Origin: Paulownia fortunei
Taxonomy: Eukaryota > Streptophyta > Magnoliopsida > Lamiales > Paulowniaceae
Direction of reading: 5' to 3'
DNA length: 64,000 bases
Assembly: GCA_019321725.1 (NCBI GenBank)
Contig: CM033115.1
Coordinates: 4,350,673-4,414,672, forward strand
Of the stretch, positions 47,601 through 61,765 are shown piece by piece (positions within the stretch are counted from its first letter, which is position 1; the number at the start of each line of letters is the position of its first letter). The position numbers and the translations under genes are program-made. The notes under the pieces were generated by a model that worked only from the letters and a program-made list of their open reading frames with translations, ran no database searches and was not told the origin of the DNA.

Positions 47601-50600
47601 TTAATAGTGCTTTTAATTAGTTTGTAATAAATTTATTATTAAACTTTAAAATAAATATGTCGACTAGTCAAGAACATATAAAAAGCTATGATTTTAGTAC
47701 TGATGAAATACGTAATACTTGTTATTTCAATACATTTGGTGTATGTGCTTTATTTATTTATTTATTTTTTCAAATATAATTCGACAGAGATAGTAAAATA
47801 TAAAAACTATTTATACACAATAATAATGATTTTATGAAAATCAATAAACATGGTGATAGTTTTGGTAGTAAACGCTAGTGAATTTCACTTCATGCTTTTA
47901 GGTTATTTATTAAATTATAATCTCAACTTTTAAATGATATTAGTTCTGTTATTATATTGCCTGTAAATCAAAGAGATAATAATAGTTGAATTACTGACCC
48001 GAATAATAAATACAAACATTTAAATATGATTAGCATAGACAATCATTTATTCCTATCAGATTGGTTAATTTGACTATTTTTTAATATAATAATAAATAAT
48101 ATAGTCAATTTTTAAAAAAATAAAATTAATAAGCGATATTACGTACATAATAGAACAAATATTAAGATTGAAAATTTGATAATGTCAAAATTATTAAAAA
48201 AATAATATAATAAGTTAATTAAAAGATTAAATAATTTAATTTTGTGCTGTAACAAATAGAATTATTATATTAGAATAGAGCGAGTATATCATTTATCAAA
48301 GCAGAAAATTAATTTTCTTGCCGTATACATATTGATGGAATATATAGTTACAATTAGAATGGAATCATGGATAATATTGTATACATAAAATTAGAATGGA
48401 CCAATTATCATTGATTGATTATACGGATTTTAAAAATACTAATAATATTTTTTTCTTTATTTTATGACCTTCATGATTTAGTTATGCTTAGTTTTGAATC
48501 CAAAGGTTATGAAGAATTTCATTATTAGAATTGATTATAGCATCAAATACATAGTATGGGCCCAATATACCATGCCATTGTGATTTAATTATTCAATTTG
48601 GGAAACAAGGAAGATAATTCCTAGTAAATTTATTTAATATAATTATTGTGGTGTTTGCAAACAATGAAATAATCATAAGGTTAAATTACATAAATTATCC
48701 TCGAATTTTAATTTATTTTAAAAAAAATTATATTTTAAAATTATAAATACCCTTTAAAATTTATTTTTATTTTATAAATATTCCATTAATATGTATAATT
48801 TGTAAAATAAAAATAAATATTAGAAAGATATTTGTAATTTTAAAAGTTAATTGAGTTTTCTATAATTAAATTAAATTTTATGGGTAATTTTTATAATTTA
48901 CCCTAATCATAATAGTATTAAAAAAATTGACATTTTTTTTTTTGTGAGTCAAGTAAATATTGCACTTTTTAAGGCGCACTATTATGCAACAACCAAGTGG
49001 TTTCCATCATAACTAGACGTCACGCTTGTAACATAAAACAAAGTTTTATTTTTCTAACCAAACCAACCCCCCCCTCCCCCCACCCCATGCACAAAAAGGA
49101 ACTTATACAACATTATGATATAGTTACAAACTAGTACAAACATTACAAGCAATGGCATGCACCAATCAATTATGAAGGATTAGTTAAAATTATACCTAGA
49201 TAATATACATGTTTATAACTCTTTAATTTATGTTTAGAAACAAATTAATTTTTCATGATTGAGGCATCGCAATCAGCTTAGCCATGTTAAATTAATTAAT
49301 TCTTGGTCACACGTTATTTCACGGGTAGTTATCAGCATTCATAGATGTGGTATAGACTTCTTGACTATTGAATATGTACGGTATCAGCATTTAGTACTTG
49401 AGTTGAAAGTTGATGATTGATCAAATTTTAATTTTTGGGCATTTTTCCTGTGTCAATGAATTGTGATATTGATGAATTTATCTCGAATTTATTTTTTAGT
49501 ACTTGTAGAAATTATTAATCTATGTATTATTACATAACTTATGAATATTTGTACTATAATTGATTTTATCTGTTTTATCTCCATCATTATCTTTAGGGAT
49601 GGAATCAAGATTTTAATAGCGAGGAGGCGAGATTCACTTGTCAAATTATTATTTTTTTATATTAATTTTTTTAACTAATTATTAAAAATAAAAATAAAAA
49701 TATAAATATAATACGTTATACTTACACATAAATATTTTATATTTATTATATTTGTATAAGTATTTGAATAAAAAACTAACTTGTAAATGAAAATATTAAT
49801 CAATTTTAATTCAATGCAACGCAAAATAAAAATTAATTTACAAGAATTTGAACATTATTTAATAACAATTAATCAAATTAAATTATTTTTATATCATGAA
49901 AAACCTATACTTATGATTTTTTGCAAAATATAAATTAGCATAATTTCAAATAATAAGTAACAAAAGTGGAATCAAATAAGTTAAAAATTAAAAAATCACA
50001 ATAAGAAGTGTTTTTTTTACTATAATATCCATATTTTTAGAAATGAAATCATAATAAATTTTGAAGGTTAATACAAATACCTTTTAAAACATTATATTAA
50101 TAATAAATTTCACTATCTAAATTTTTTGAAAAAATAAAGTTTAAATTTTTTTTAGAATATCTCTAAATTTAATAAATTTACATATTCGATATAGGATTAT
50201 GAAAATCCAAGGGGATGACTAGATAAATTTTTAAATTTATTAAAACTTATGTATTAAAATTATAAATTTAAAAAATTGAGGAGGGCGGCCATTGATTATC
50301 TTCCGCAATGGACATATCCAAACAAAAATGAAAGTCAATATCGATACTCCACATTTTAATACATATATATTTTTCTATTCATCATAAATAAAAATAACGT
50401 AATAAACTAAAATTAAAATTTAAAAAATACCAACAATTTTACCAACCGAATATTTTATTTCAGGTTAATTAGAGTAGAGTTAATGTTAAAGTTTAAGTTA
50501 ATCATCATTTTAGTACTAATATGAAGCATAATTAATTACTTGTTTTTTCTCCCCATTCTTAATGTTACTTTACTTTCTCCATCAATAAATGAAATTTTTC

Positions 50601-51000
50601 TAAAAGAAAATAGGCCCACAGATTTATCAAGGCTTTAATTATAAGTATACCTTGACCTACAATGGGACATGTAGTTGTGTGAGTGTTAATGTCTACAGTA
50701 TGGAGGGATTGTTTGTGGGGTTGCCCTTTACTTTGTTTACTTTTCACTCAACAATATTTTTTACACAATGAAAGGTGAAAGCTAGATTTTGTAGGCCAAG
50801 TTTGTTACCAGAAATTTGGCAAGTCTAATGGACATTTTGAACCTTCCTCACAACTGTTTTTCTAAAGTGAAATGCAGTCAAGGTCTCAATTTGGGTTACC
50901 CTTCTTGATAGGATAAAGTGTTGTTAAACTTTCACTTTTCAAACCTTTTAATTCCCTCCACAAATTTAAATTTGAGATGCGTTAGAATTAACTCAAATTA
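44640..51000. other. Long intergenic region, no supported gene
   Basis: About 6.4 kb of AT-rich DNA upstream of the pectate lyase. Exceptions: a paired G-box segment (45615-45641), a GC-richer patch at 46920-47130 (GCGCCGGGAGTCTCGGCGCG), and a C-rich tract at 49066-49086. The stretch 49590-50300 has words (GGGATGGAATCAAGATTTTAA, GAGGAGGGCGGCC) typical of decayed interspersed repeats. None of the short frames is convincing. Confidence 0.55.
45615..45641. promoter_or_regulatory. Two G-boxes (ABRE-like)
   Basis: CACGTG at 45615-45620 and 45636-45641, 15 bp apart, in the contexts TCACGTGCC and TCACGTGGC. G-boxes with a GC flank bind bZIP and bHLH factors and act as ABA-response elements in pairs. 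The nearest recognised gene start is the pectate lyase ATG, 1.2 kb away on the minus strand; functional linkage is only inference. Confidence 0.45.
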
Positions 51001-51002
51001 AT

Positions 51003-51400
51003 TAGGGATGATAACGAAACGAGTTTGTCAAAACTCCAGTCTCGCCAAGATTTTCAAGAATCCGAACTCGTCCAGACTCGCCGGATCCAGATTAGACCCA
51101 CTAAACTTATTAGACTCACTTTATAATTTTAAAAATAAAACATATATATTTTCAAAATAACACCACCAAATTTTCTAAAATATATATTTTTTAAAAAAGT
51201 AATATTACATAAATAGGTATAAATTAAAATAAAAATAAATAAAAAATTTAAATGGGGCGGGACGGGGTGGGTTTAAAAATAAAAAACAAGACTCATCTCA
51301 CACATTTATAAGTTTAAAAACTCGCTCACAGGGGTATCCAAATTTAAACTCGTCCCAATGCCTTCCTCAACATAAACTCACTAATTAATCGGAGTTTTTC
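51003..51400. mobile_element. Decayed hAT-like non-autonomous element
   Basis: Begins TAGGGATGATAACG and has ends rich in ACTCG words around an AT-rich core; the right half has GGGGCGGGACGGGGTGGG. Resembles the elements at 57338-57885 and 58615-59187. The right boundary is uncertain and no clear target duplication is visible. Confidence 0.5.
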
Positions 51401-52024
51401 CGTTGTTGTTCAATGAGTAGTTTAACTCGCTCTAAAGTATGATATTAGTCTATTTGCATATTAGTTTATTGTGTTAGTTATTGATATTTTGATACAATGA
51501 TGTAAGCAACTGTATTTAATATTTTTTTTTAAAAATCAATATAATGAAAAAGAAAAATTGACCGTTCATCTAAAAAAACAAAGAAAAACAATGATCCTCT
51601 TTATAATAGAATCATACCGACTGAATATGATAAAATGGTTAAAAGATGAGTATTTATATGAAGGAAATAAATATGAATGAGTTCAAGTTTTAATGAATTT
51701 GAACTAGCAACATACGTTGAGTATGAACAAATTTTATGAAGGCATTCAATTGAAACCTTGTGGACAATAAGAAAAGTAGCCCAATACCTTTACATAAGAA
51801 TAAATGCTTTCTTTTGTTCATTGTGACAGCATTTCTTTAATATTTTCCTTCCATGGGTGGTTGGGAAATTCATTGTACACCAACTTAGATGAAATTTGAG
51901 GTGATTGTCTTATGACATATATATATATATATATATATAATATGAAAGCTATGGAAGCATGTGAAATAAGCAAGAGGATGACAGATTAATATGTTATAGA
52001 AACATGTAATTGCCCTCTTTGATT

Positions 52025-52440
52025 TAATGTTTTCAAAATCGGATCGAATCGTTCAGTTTAATTGGGAATCGAAATTCATTTAGATCCAAAAACCATTTTG
52101 ACCGATCAACAACTGGTCAAAACTGGTCAGAACCGGTTTGACCGGTTTTTATATATATATATTTTAAATTTTTTATTTTTAATTTTTATAAGAGTTTAAA
52201 TTTAATATTTTGTTATATTTATATGATTATTTGAATTTTATGTTTTATTATATGTATTTTATGTAACTATTTATTTATTTTTACATTTAAAATATATTAC
52301 ATAATAATTAATCTATTATATTATCATTTTACATAATAAAATAATAAAATATAATTAATTTTCATTAAATCAGTCCAACCGATTGGATCGTTAATTTTAA
52401 CAAGAACGGTTCGATCACCGATCTGATTATAAAAACATTA
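52025..52440. mobile_element. Non-autonomous hAT-type element, copy 2
   Basis: Same family as 27529-28029: inverted ends TAATGTTTTCAAAATCGGAT and, read inward, TAATGTTTTTATAATCAGAT, and a nearly identical AT-rich core (GTAACTATTTATTTATTTTT, ATTAATTTTCATTAAATC). The flanking 8-mers CTTTGATT and ATTTGATC differ at two positions, as expected of an older insertion than copy 1. Confidence 0.8.
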
Positions 52441-53462
52441 ATTTGATCACATTTTTCAATAAACATTATGAGTAATCTTGAGTCGAATCATTTGGAGCTC
52501 AATTAGTACATTGATCTTCTTTGAACGTTGGAATAAAATGAGTCGGGCCACCTTTGATCTTTGTTCTTAAATTAGAGGTCTTGTTCGTTCGATACTATTC
52601 GTTATAAAATAAGAAAATAATATCAAATAAAAAAAAAAAAGGATGAATCGGAAGAAATCATGTCATTGACCTACATCAATAAATCATAAGCAGGAAGGAC
52701 TCAAACATATTCGTATGTTTCTTATCCAAATTATATCGTCAACCTAAAATGAGAAGCACAAAGGCCTAAAATTTATTCATATATTTCTTAATTTAATGAT
52801 TTACAATCTAACTTCTTAGTATAATAATGACAGTAACTCCGAATAAATCATTACAAAATCAATAATAAAAGTTTGAGACCTTCTCATCAAATTAACAAAA
52901 AGAACACTTAAATTCTTAATAATAGTGAGAAAAAGTAACTCAAGTTATGTTTTATCGAGCAGAATTTATATAGACTAAGTTTGAATTTCGAAAAAAATAA
53001 AGTATAAAGTTGTATAATATAGAATAAGGAATATATTTCCTTTATTTCGTTCGCTAAATTCTAAAGCCAAACATAGTGGTAATGATCTCTAAGGAACCCA
53101 CAAAGGCCTGGTCAAAGGAAAAAACACGTCGATTTTTTTTTTAAAGTAGAGAAAAAAATGAATATGTAAATTGGACATTTGAGTTTATATCTATTTCTTT
53201 ATTTCGTGTCTTGTATGGGTTCATGTTAAATTTGGTCAAATAATTCATAATTTCATTCGAGAAAAAAAAAAAACAATACATTGTTAAATTAATGTAACTA
53301 TTGATTGAGAAAAATATTTTCTTTTTGAGGAATTTTATTTTCATTGCCAATTTCTATCATGCTTCAACTACAAATACGTGAAAAAAATAAACGAAAAAAT
53401 TACTTAAAAAAAAATATTTCACAATCAATTGAAGAAAAAAAATTACATGAAATAATATTATT

Positions 53463-53605
53463 TTTTTTTTTATGACGGAAGAATCCGTAGCCGCTACCTT
53501 TCGAATGCGCATTGGGTAAATTTTCGAACTGATGCAATAGCGTGCAAACCACACCAGTCAAGTAAACCGTATTAACTAAGGCCGGTACGACAGATTCGAC
53601 CGATT
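53463..53605 (-). mobile_element. SINE-like retroposon
   Basis: On the minus strand it runs through GTGGTTTGCACG, an RNA polymerase III B-box-like CAGTTCGAAAATTT, then ACCCAATGCGCATTCGAAAG and GTAGCGGCTACGGATTC, and ends in a tract of A. Order (B-box-like motif, body, A tail) and wording match a tRNA-derived SINE family that I recall as widespread in eudicots; the family name is not certain. The 5' end is approximate. Confidence 0.5.
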
Positions 53606-56600
53606 TGAGTCCAAAACAAACTAAAAGTTGTATTGATACTTTCCACTAGAATAGGTCCAAGAAGGAAATGCTTGGCAAATAGTAGCAAAAGATTGAGACA
53701 TTTAGCACATAAAAAGTGGATGTTGATATAGGGTGAATAAAATTATGAACTTAATTAATAATTAACTAATTGACAAAGACCACATAAATGTATATATATT
53801 CCAAGATTAATATTCTATTCAAGAACCCACTTTTAGAGTTCTCTTTTCTTGGTTAGCTTTCCTAACCAACCACCATCAACAAAAATTTCTTGCTTAAACC
53901 ACTTTGTCATATCATCTATCTAATTAGTTGAAGAAAACATTGGTGTAAAGAAGAGTAGGAATCACAAAATTGAAAAAGCTTCTACATATTTGGTTTTTTT
54001 ATTTTCCCATTTCTAGAACAACTTTGACTTAGATACAAACAAGAAATGAAATAAATGACCAAGGTAACCTATAAAAAAAGACCAATTTACAAAGGAAAAG
54101 AAAGAAAAAGAAATGCTAATGACTCCATGATGTCAATCATCTTAATTAAAGGAAAAGGGTAAATGTTATAGAAAGTTAACTATTGGTAAAATATTTATTT
54201 TGTTGGAATCTACTTTGAAGACTTATTCATGAATCTTTCATTGCACTATAGTATGAAAGCCACAATCTAATTCATAAGTAAATATGCATGTGATAAATAT
54301 TTTATTAAGTTTTTTAGTAGGTATAAGCATGGCCTACTCAAAAAGTTAAACCATGCATAAAAAAAAAAGTAAAAAATCTAGTTATAGGCAAAATGCAATA
54401 TAACCAACTTGGAAAGGTTACTTCAATTTCTTGTCCTATTTATAAATGAAAGCATATGTTCTTATTTAGCATATATTAAGATAATTACTAGATATTGATT
54501 ATAAGATAATTGGTAGATAAAATGATCAATGGGAATTGTTTAACACAAATTTTGAATCAAATTTTCAAAATACAATAATCTACCCCAAAATTTGGAAAAA
54601 TAAATATTTATATGTTGCATTCACCATCTGAACAATTCAAATTTAGATCTAACTAAATTGAATAATTCCCACAGAATATTAAATTATATATCAATTTCAA
54701 AAACAGGCTCCACACAATATGTTAGGCTTTAGGGAGAGCTTGTACAGCACCTATGAACCCAATTAATTGCTCTTCTCTACTATGATGAATTGAAATTAAA
54801 CTTTATGAGTCCCATTTTGTGGAGACAAATTTTCCACATTTCCATTTTTTTGGGCTTTTTTCTATTCCGCTTTCATTGGGTAGGTTTAAGTCATTAAGGG
54901 TACAACTTGGTATAAACATACTCCATCCATTTTATACTAACAAAGTAGAATTATCAACTAATTTGCAGATAATATTTAATATTAATATCTCAATAAATAC
55001 AGTTCACAAATTCAATTAACAAATCACAATAAGATACACATAAATATTTAATGTTAGAAGACTTCTTATCTCCATTGATGCTAAAATCAAGAATCCATAT
55101 TATCCCTCAAGATTTTTTTTTTAAAAAAACAAAAACTAATTATTCATAAGCAACAAAAAAGGCAATAAAAAAGATAAACCCAAAAGGGCAATAGAATTCT
55201 CTAGGTATAAGATAAGATAAATTGCATTTAATTGAATTTTAATTTGTTGAAGTTAAAAAAAAAATAAAATTATTGTCACTTTGACCACCACCATGTCCCC
55301 CTACCATATACATGGAGCACATGGAGTTTAATATCAACCATCCATTCCTTTCCTTCCCACCTACAATTTGCTTAATAGTCAATCAAAAATTTATTGGATA
55401 ATTTCATTCCTAACACTCCTATTCTTATTTTTGATCCAAATACCCATGGCCATGCATGTGTGTACCATGTGCTTAGTGGAACCATGGCCATCAACCATCA
55501 CATCATTTTCACTTTTTGTTTTCTTCTTATTATTAATGTTCATCAATATTTTTTTTATTTTTGTTTTTAGCATTTTGATTTTTTTTCTCTTTTATTTTGG
55601 GAAAAAAATAAATTACCCATGCATGTACGAATAAAAGATAATAAATTAAAGAATATCATACTGCAGAATACTTAAAATTATCAATTGAAGCATAAACTTC
55701 CTCTTTCATATTCAAAAAACTCTCAAAATTAACTTGAAAAACATGATCAATTCAAATTAATTGCCCTATATATAAATATATTTTTTTCATTTTTATTAGA
55801 AAAATCCTTCAATAATTCATTCTATGATGCTCATAAATGCTTGAAAATAACAAGTATCTAAGTCTTATCCAATCTATACACAATTGTCTTCCATGAGGGG
55901 TATGAGTGGGCCATTATGTTAACAAATACAACACAGCCTGTTCTACATGAACATTTAATCATTCTATCAAAATTGAAGGCAAAAGATAAGGGAGATTAAT
56001 TTAATGTGCATACATGTTGCCACAAGAGGGAGCACTTACAAAAATGAGAAAACAAAAGCAACCAAAAGAAAAATTAACTAATAATTTGGTGAAGAATTTA
56101 ATTCAAAGAAAATAAATAAGTTAAAAGAATTTAATTCTTCGCTAACAAAGAATATTTTTTTTATTCCATTAAATGCGAATGAAGGGTCACCGAAGCTCTT
56201 GTCATTGATCAAAATTTATGTATTAGATGAGAACTATTATTGTTTATAATATATAAATTTGTGACCCTCCAAAAAAGATACATATTTTTGGAAAAAATAT
56301 TCAATTACAATATAAAATACAGTTATTACCCATATATTTAATCTATATGTCAAAAAAACTATTATTCATGTGTTAATAGAAACTATTTTTGTATATTTCC
56401 CATATAAAAATATATGTTGCCAAAAAACCAAAAAGAAAGAATGGAAAATAATAAGCTATTACGTATCAGAAATATTAATCATGAAGGTTTAACAATCTCG
56501 ATAGACTTTAATATTCTCTTAGATTAGGAAATAGAGTCGAATCAACATCACATTATTCAAGTTTTTTATTTTCATTTCATAAGGTTTTGATAATAGTTTA

Positions 56601-57337
56601 AAAAATTATAATTATTCTTGTGCTTCCCATATTTTTCTAAAGGTTTTCTAACATTTTCGAAACACAATAAAAATTTCAAACATTTTTAGCCTTTATTGAT
56701 CGTTTTCTTGTGAAAATGTATTAGTCTCGAAGGGTCGAATTAGCAAATTCATATGCGATTTATATATTAAAGACTTTCCAACAATAATTGAATTAATGAA
56801 CATTGCTATCTTTGAAAATTAACATTTCTTTCCATATTTATTAACAATACCAAAATAAATAACACAATAGTTTTCGGATTAAAAATCGACCCGTTTGTAG
56901 TTGGGAATAGAACTCTAATTGAAACCTAAACTACTTTAAGCTTAGACGAGGTTATAAGCTCTTTAAATGTTTCATATGTTTGACAATTTATAAAATATTA
57001 TAAAATATATGGTAAAAATTTTAAAAATAGAGATTATAAGTTCTCAAAATAGAGTGTTAGGATCTTACAAGTTTCTTAATAAAAAGTAAGAAGTTTTAAA
57101 ATTATTTTTAATATCTTAACAAGCTCCTTTAGTTAGACTATTTGACTATGTAAATTACATATTTAGATCTTATAAGTTATACGATGTTATTTTATCGAAA
57201 CAATTCAAGATTTAAAAAAAAATCTAAATTCTTATAAATTCTAAAAGTATATTTAAAAATATAGATATTTATAAGATATTTTAAATAAATTTATCCCAAA
57301 ACCCCCTATTTTAAATAAGCTTATGACTAAGCCGCTT
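53606..57337. other. Intergenic, no supported gene
   Basis: AT-rich DNA without recognisable coding, RNA or element structure. The 88-codon frame at 55368-55634 is Phe/Leu/Ile-rich from T-rich DNA and is not supported. Confidence 0.55.
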
Positions 57338-57885
57338 AAAAGTGACAATAGGCTAGATTTGCCAAGTTTTTTATAGAACCGACGTTCGACTCGTCTTTAA
57401 CATAAGATCCAATGGGTTGAACTCATCAAATCTACCAAACTCATTATGTAATTTAAAAATATTAAAAAAATAGTATATCATAACTAACTAAATAAATATT
57501 TATAAATTTATGTATCCATGTTTTAACTTTTAAAAATTGAAAATTTTGAACACATTCTTTTACTTTTATATGTATTAAAAGTATATATTATTTGATTTTA
57601 TATTGTTATTTTAGGTTAAAATGGCATTGCATTTATGTTATATATAAGTATATATTTAATATACACATGTTTTCTCATATAAGTGAATATATATCACAAA
57701 AATACATACATAATAATAAATAAATAAATATATAATATTGAACAGGTCAAGTTCAAGTCCTTCCAAATCCATACCAAATCATTAATACCCAAGACTCATT
57801 TTAAGATCCATTTATATTATTAAAATTTGTTCCAAATTAAGTACGTTCCAGAAGGATCCAAATTTAAGTATCGTTGTCATTCCTA
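57338..57885. mobile_element. hAT-like non-autonomous element, diverged
   Basis: Left end AAAAGTGACAATAGG and, read inward from the right, TAGGAATGACAACGATAC form a weak inverted pair. The interior repeats the plan of 58615-59187: CCAATGGGTTGAACTCAT near the left, an AT-rich core, and GGATCCAAATTTAAGTA near the right. No clear target duplication. Confidence 0.5.
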
Positions 57886-58614
57886 TAGATACCTAAACCA
57901 AGCACACTCGAGAACCAATAAAAACTTTACAACTGTCCACGAGAAAGCTTCTCGTCGCCTGCAAAAAGAACTCATAAATATTGGTTTGACCTAAATTAGT
58001 TAATTTGTTGTCTCTCTCTTTGCATTATCCTTTTTTTTTTTAAATTCTTATTCTTTCACAATAAAAATAATTCTTTTAGATATTTGTAAAAAAAATCCAA
58101 ATTTCCTCTATCATGTCTATTTTCTAATAAATTTTGAAAGTTACAATAAGTCGTTATTGTGGAGTGATTGATGGTTTTCATTTTCCAAACTCGACACACA
58201 TCAATTTGCCAGCCTAGCCATTTTGTTCTCAAGACAAGGAAAATGAAGGGCCAAATGGTAATATTAGTTATGTGATTTAATATTTATTTATTTTTAAATA
58301 AATTATTTATTCTTATTGACTTCTATTTGACTTGTTATTAAATTTTATATGAGAATTGAAAATATTAAAATTTTGTATATTGATGCGGATGAAAATATGC
58401 ATTGGGGTAAAATTGTCAACTCTTGCTCATGATTAGTATAATTTAATGTTAGAAATACCTATATATTCAAAAGAATCATCATTTCTAAAAGCATAAATTT
58501 ATATATTTCTTCCCTTCTCATGAGTTTAATTATTTCCAATAAGTCAAGAATAAATATATATTTGAATTTGATAAAATTATCCTCGTAAACTAAACACAAA
58601 TATTTAATAAAATT

Positions 58615-59187
58615 TAGAAATGACAGCGGGTTAGTCGGATTGGATTTACCAAAACCCAATCCCTCAATATTTTTATGGATTCAAACCCGAACTCACCCCA
58701 AACTCGAGAGTCAGTGGGTTGGACCCATTACACTTGATTTATTCATAATTTTAAAATATTAAAAAATATTTTTTTAAAATTAATATCATTATAATTTTCT
58801 AAATATGAGAAATTAATATTATCAATAAATAACAATTATTTAACTTATGTATACATGTTTAATTTTTAAAAAAATTAAAATCTTAAATATACTTATTACT
58901 TTTATATATTTAACTATTTATTAATTTTATATTATAATTTTAATTTATAAAAATATTATATTTATATTTTTTTATGATTACATATATAACATACATATAT
59001 TTTTCATATATATGTAAATATACATCACATAATATATATATATATATGCAACATTTTAAAAGATCGGATTCGAGTTTAAAAATTAAATTCAAGATCTGTC
59101 TCGAGATCCATTTGTGGTTTCAAAACTTACCCCAAGTGAGGCGGGTTGGGTGTGGTCCAAATTTTATTCAAATTCATTATATCCCTA
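58615..59187. mobile_element. hAT-like non-autonomous element, 573 bp
   Basis: Flanked by ATAAAATT (58607-58614) and ATAAAATC (59188-59195), a 7/8 match for an 8-bp duplication. Ends TAGAAATGACAGCGGG and, read inward, TAGGGATATAATG. GC-rich ends with CGGGTT/ACCCG words surround an AT-rich core. No coding capacity. Confidence 0.65.
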
Positions 59188-61765
59188 ATAAAATCGAATC
59201 AACATAAAAAATATTTTATATTTTTGTATCATCTTTTTTAATTTTTTATTTTAATCTGGTCAATAATAAAAAAAAATATAAACTAATTTTATGTCTTGAA
59301 TTTTTTTTAATGAAAAAAATATTTATATCAATATGAGATTTTATCTAGTATACACGTATTAACACCGACTAAAATCATAACAAACTCATATATACACAAT
59401 ATATCCAATAATAATTTTATTTTAAAAAATTTCTATTAAAGGGTAATTTAGTAATAAAAAATAATTTTATTTCATTTTTATTATTCGTTTCTAATTACCG
59501 ATCACGAGATTGGATTCAAATAAAAAATGACGATTCATTGTACATATCAAGTATGAAATATATTATACTTATATCATTCCTTTTCTATCATCATTCAATT
59601 TTTAATTTTATTCAATTTCTATCTAATTTCATTCTTTCGTATCAATCATTTCCTTCGAAAATATAAAGATTTATAGCTGAACTTAAGGGCGAAGATGAGT
59701 TGTATTGCAACCTCTACGGGCGTAAAATAATTTTATTTATTTGATATTTTTCCATATTTTTTACTTTTATTTGTTTAATTTGCCAAAGGGAGTTACTAAT
59801 TTGTGGAGTTACTAATTTTCCCTTGCTACTAAAAATGGGCACATAATATACCTTTATACTTATATCCTCAAAAGTAATGACTAGTGTCAGTGCTACATAA
59901 GATTACTTCAACTAACAGAATAATTTTGAAAACTTACTTTTTTATTTTATAAAATATAGCCTTATTTTATGGACATTAAAAAAATAAAAAATCAAGGCAA
60001 AAAATTTGGGAAGAAAGAGAGTATTAACTTATTTAGAACAATAGATGAGTTATCTAATTCTTGTTATCATATTAAAAAAAATAATTAAGTTAACAAACTA
60101 ATAACACTAAAGGAGCATGAGTTCTGGGCTAAGGATCCAAGTATATGTTTTCAAATTTCAAGTACATTGATGTTACATTTTCGTAATTATTTTTCTATAT
60201 GTTAGTGAAATGGTATATATTTATTTATTGCAACATTTAATATTCTGAGAGAAAATTTTGCCATGAGTGTCCCTTCTGTTGATCAGATTTCTTGTTATTT
60301 AGGAATGAGAAAAAAAAAATAAAAAATTACTACATAAGTTTGGGCAATGGTCCAGCTTCTCCCAGCCACCAATTTATTTTTCTTCCCAAATAAAAAAATA
60401 ATGACTTTAGAATTTAGATCCCACCTAGTAAAATCATATCAATGAACATTATGCCAGTTTCTATTTTGTTCTTTTTCATTTTTTTTAATAAAAAAAGACA
60501 TAATAAAAATTTCAACGTAATAATATCTATAAATGCATTTTTGATCATATTATTTTTGAAAAATAGGAATGAAAATCCCCATTTATGGATTACTTCGTTC
60601 GTTTAACCTTACTTCTATTTCCCTTTATCTCTCTGTTCATCGTACAAAATTACTTCCATTACTAAAGTTAAAGAAGTTTTAGAATATCACTTGAGGTATA
60701 TATTGGTCATCTTATACGAAAAATAGGAAAACCTTTCTATTATATATGTTATCTCTTAAGTAAATGTTAATGGGATCGTAAAGAGTTAAAAACATTTCAA
60801 AACATTGATAGATTCATTTACAATTAGCACCATAATAGAAAATACTTTTGTATGCTATATGTTTTATAATAAAACGTGAGAATTATAATAAAATGTGAGA
60901 ATTATGCCACAAAATCATAATGCGACCTTATTTTTACCATTTAATATGAAAATATTTGATATAGAATGATTAATGATACCGGCAAGAAGTCAACGAATAA
61001 TTATCATTATTATTCTTCATAAAGAAGATTAGTCTACTTATTTAGTCTTGGAAACCATTCTTGGAGGTCAAACTCTTACAAAGCCCCTTGTGCTTTAGGC
61101 AACAATTATTGTAGGTCACAATAAAAGTCGTCATATGTCATGATACATTAGTAAAACGGTTGGGGTTTAATAGTAAATATTGAAGTTCGAATTTTGGTGA
61201 ATATAGGGGTTGCAACATGCTTGTGTTGTCCTTTTGTAAATCTGTACCGCGTGACGTAAAAAAGGATTTGTTAGGTGGGTTGATCTTCCTATTCTGACCG
61301 TGTATAGATTGTGACCGCATTCGAATTTATCTTGAAATCGAATCAAAGGGAAGGTTAGTTTTTTTCAAAATTAATCGCGCAAAATTAAAACTTGAGTTAT
61401 TAAAAAAAAAAGTCACTTCATGTCTTCATTTTTTTAACCTTCATTTACTCAATATTTTCCAATGCATAGGAAGTAGAGTGAATGCAACGGCTAAAATAAT
61501 ATTATTTTAAACTCCTGTCTTGCTTTGTAAATGCAATTGATGAATATTTAATTGAAATAACTTTTGATCTATGTAATTTATTTATGAGTACATTACTTAA
61601 ATAGAATTATTCTAAAATTGTACAATCAAATAGTATCGTTTCGTAAAAATTACAAAATGGATTTGATAGTCAATTTCATAAAATCAATTTTTTGAATTTT
61701 TTTTTTCCAAAAATATCTGTTATTATAATAACTAATTTTTAAATGAAAATCTTGTGACGTGTAAG
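59188..61765. other. Intergenic, no supported gene
   Basis: AT-rich. At 61145-61340 there is a more GC-rich block with a B-box-like GAAGTTCGAATTTTGG (about 61184) and TGACCGCATTCGAATTT (about 61311), possibly another decayed SINE-like copy; too weak to call separately. Confidence 0.5.

Noticed and set aside
55368..55634. 88-codon hydrophobic frame resembling a membrane protein
   Set aside because: Composition simply reflects T-rich DNA; no conserved motif, no supporting exon signals.
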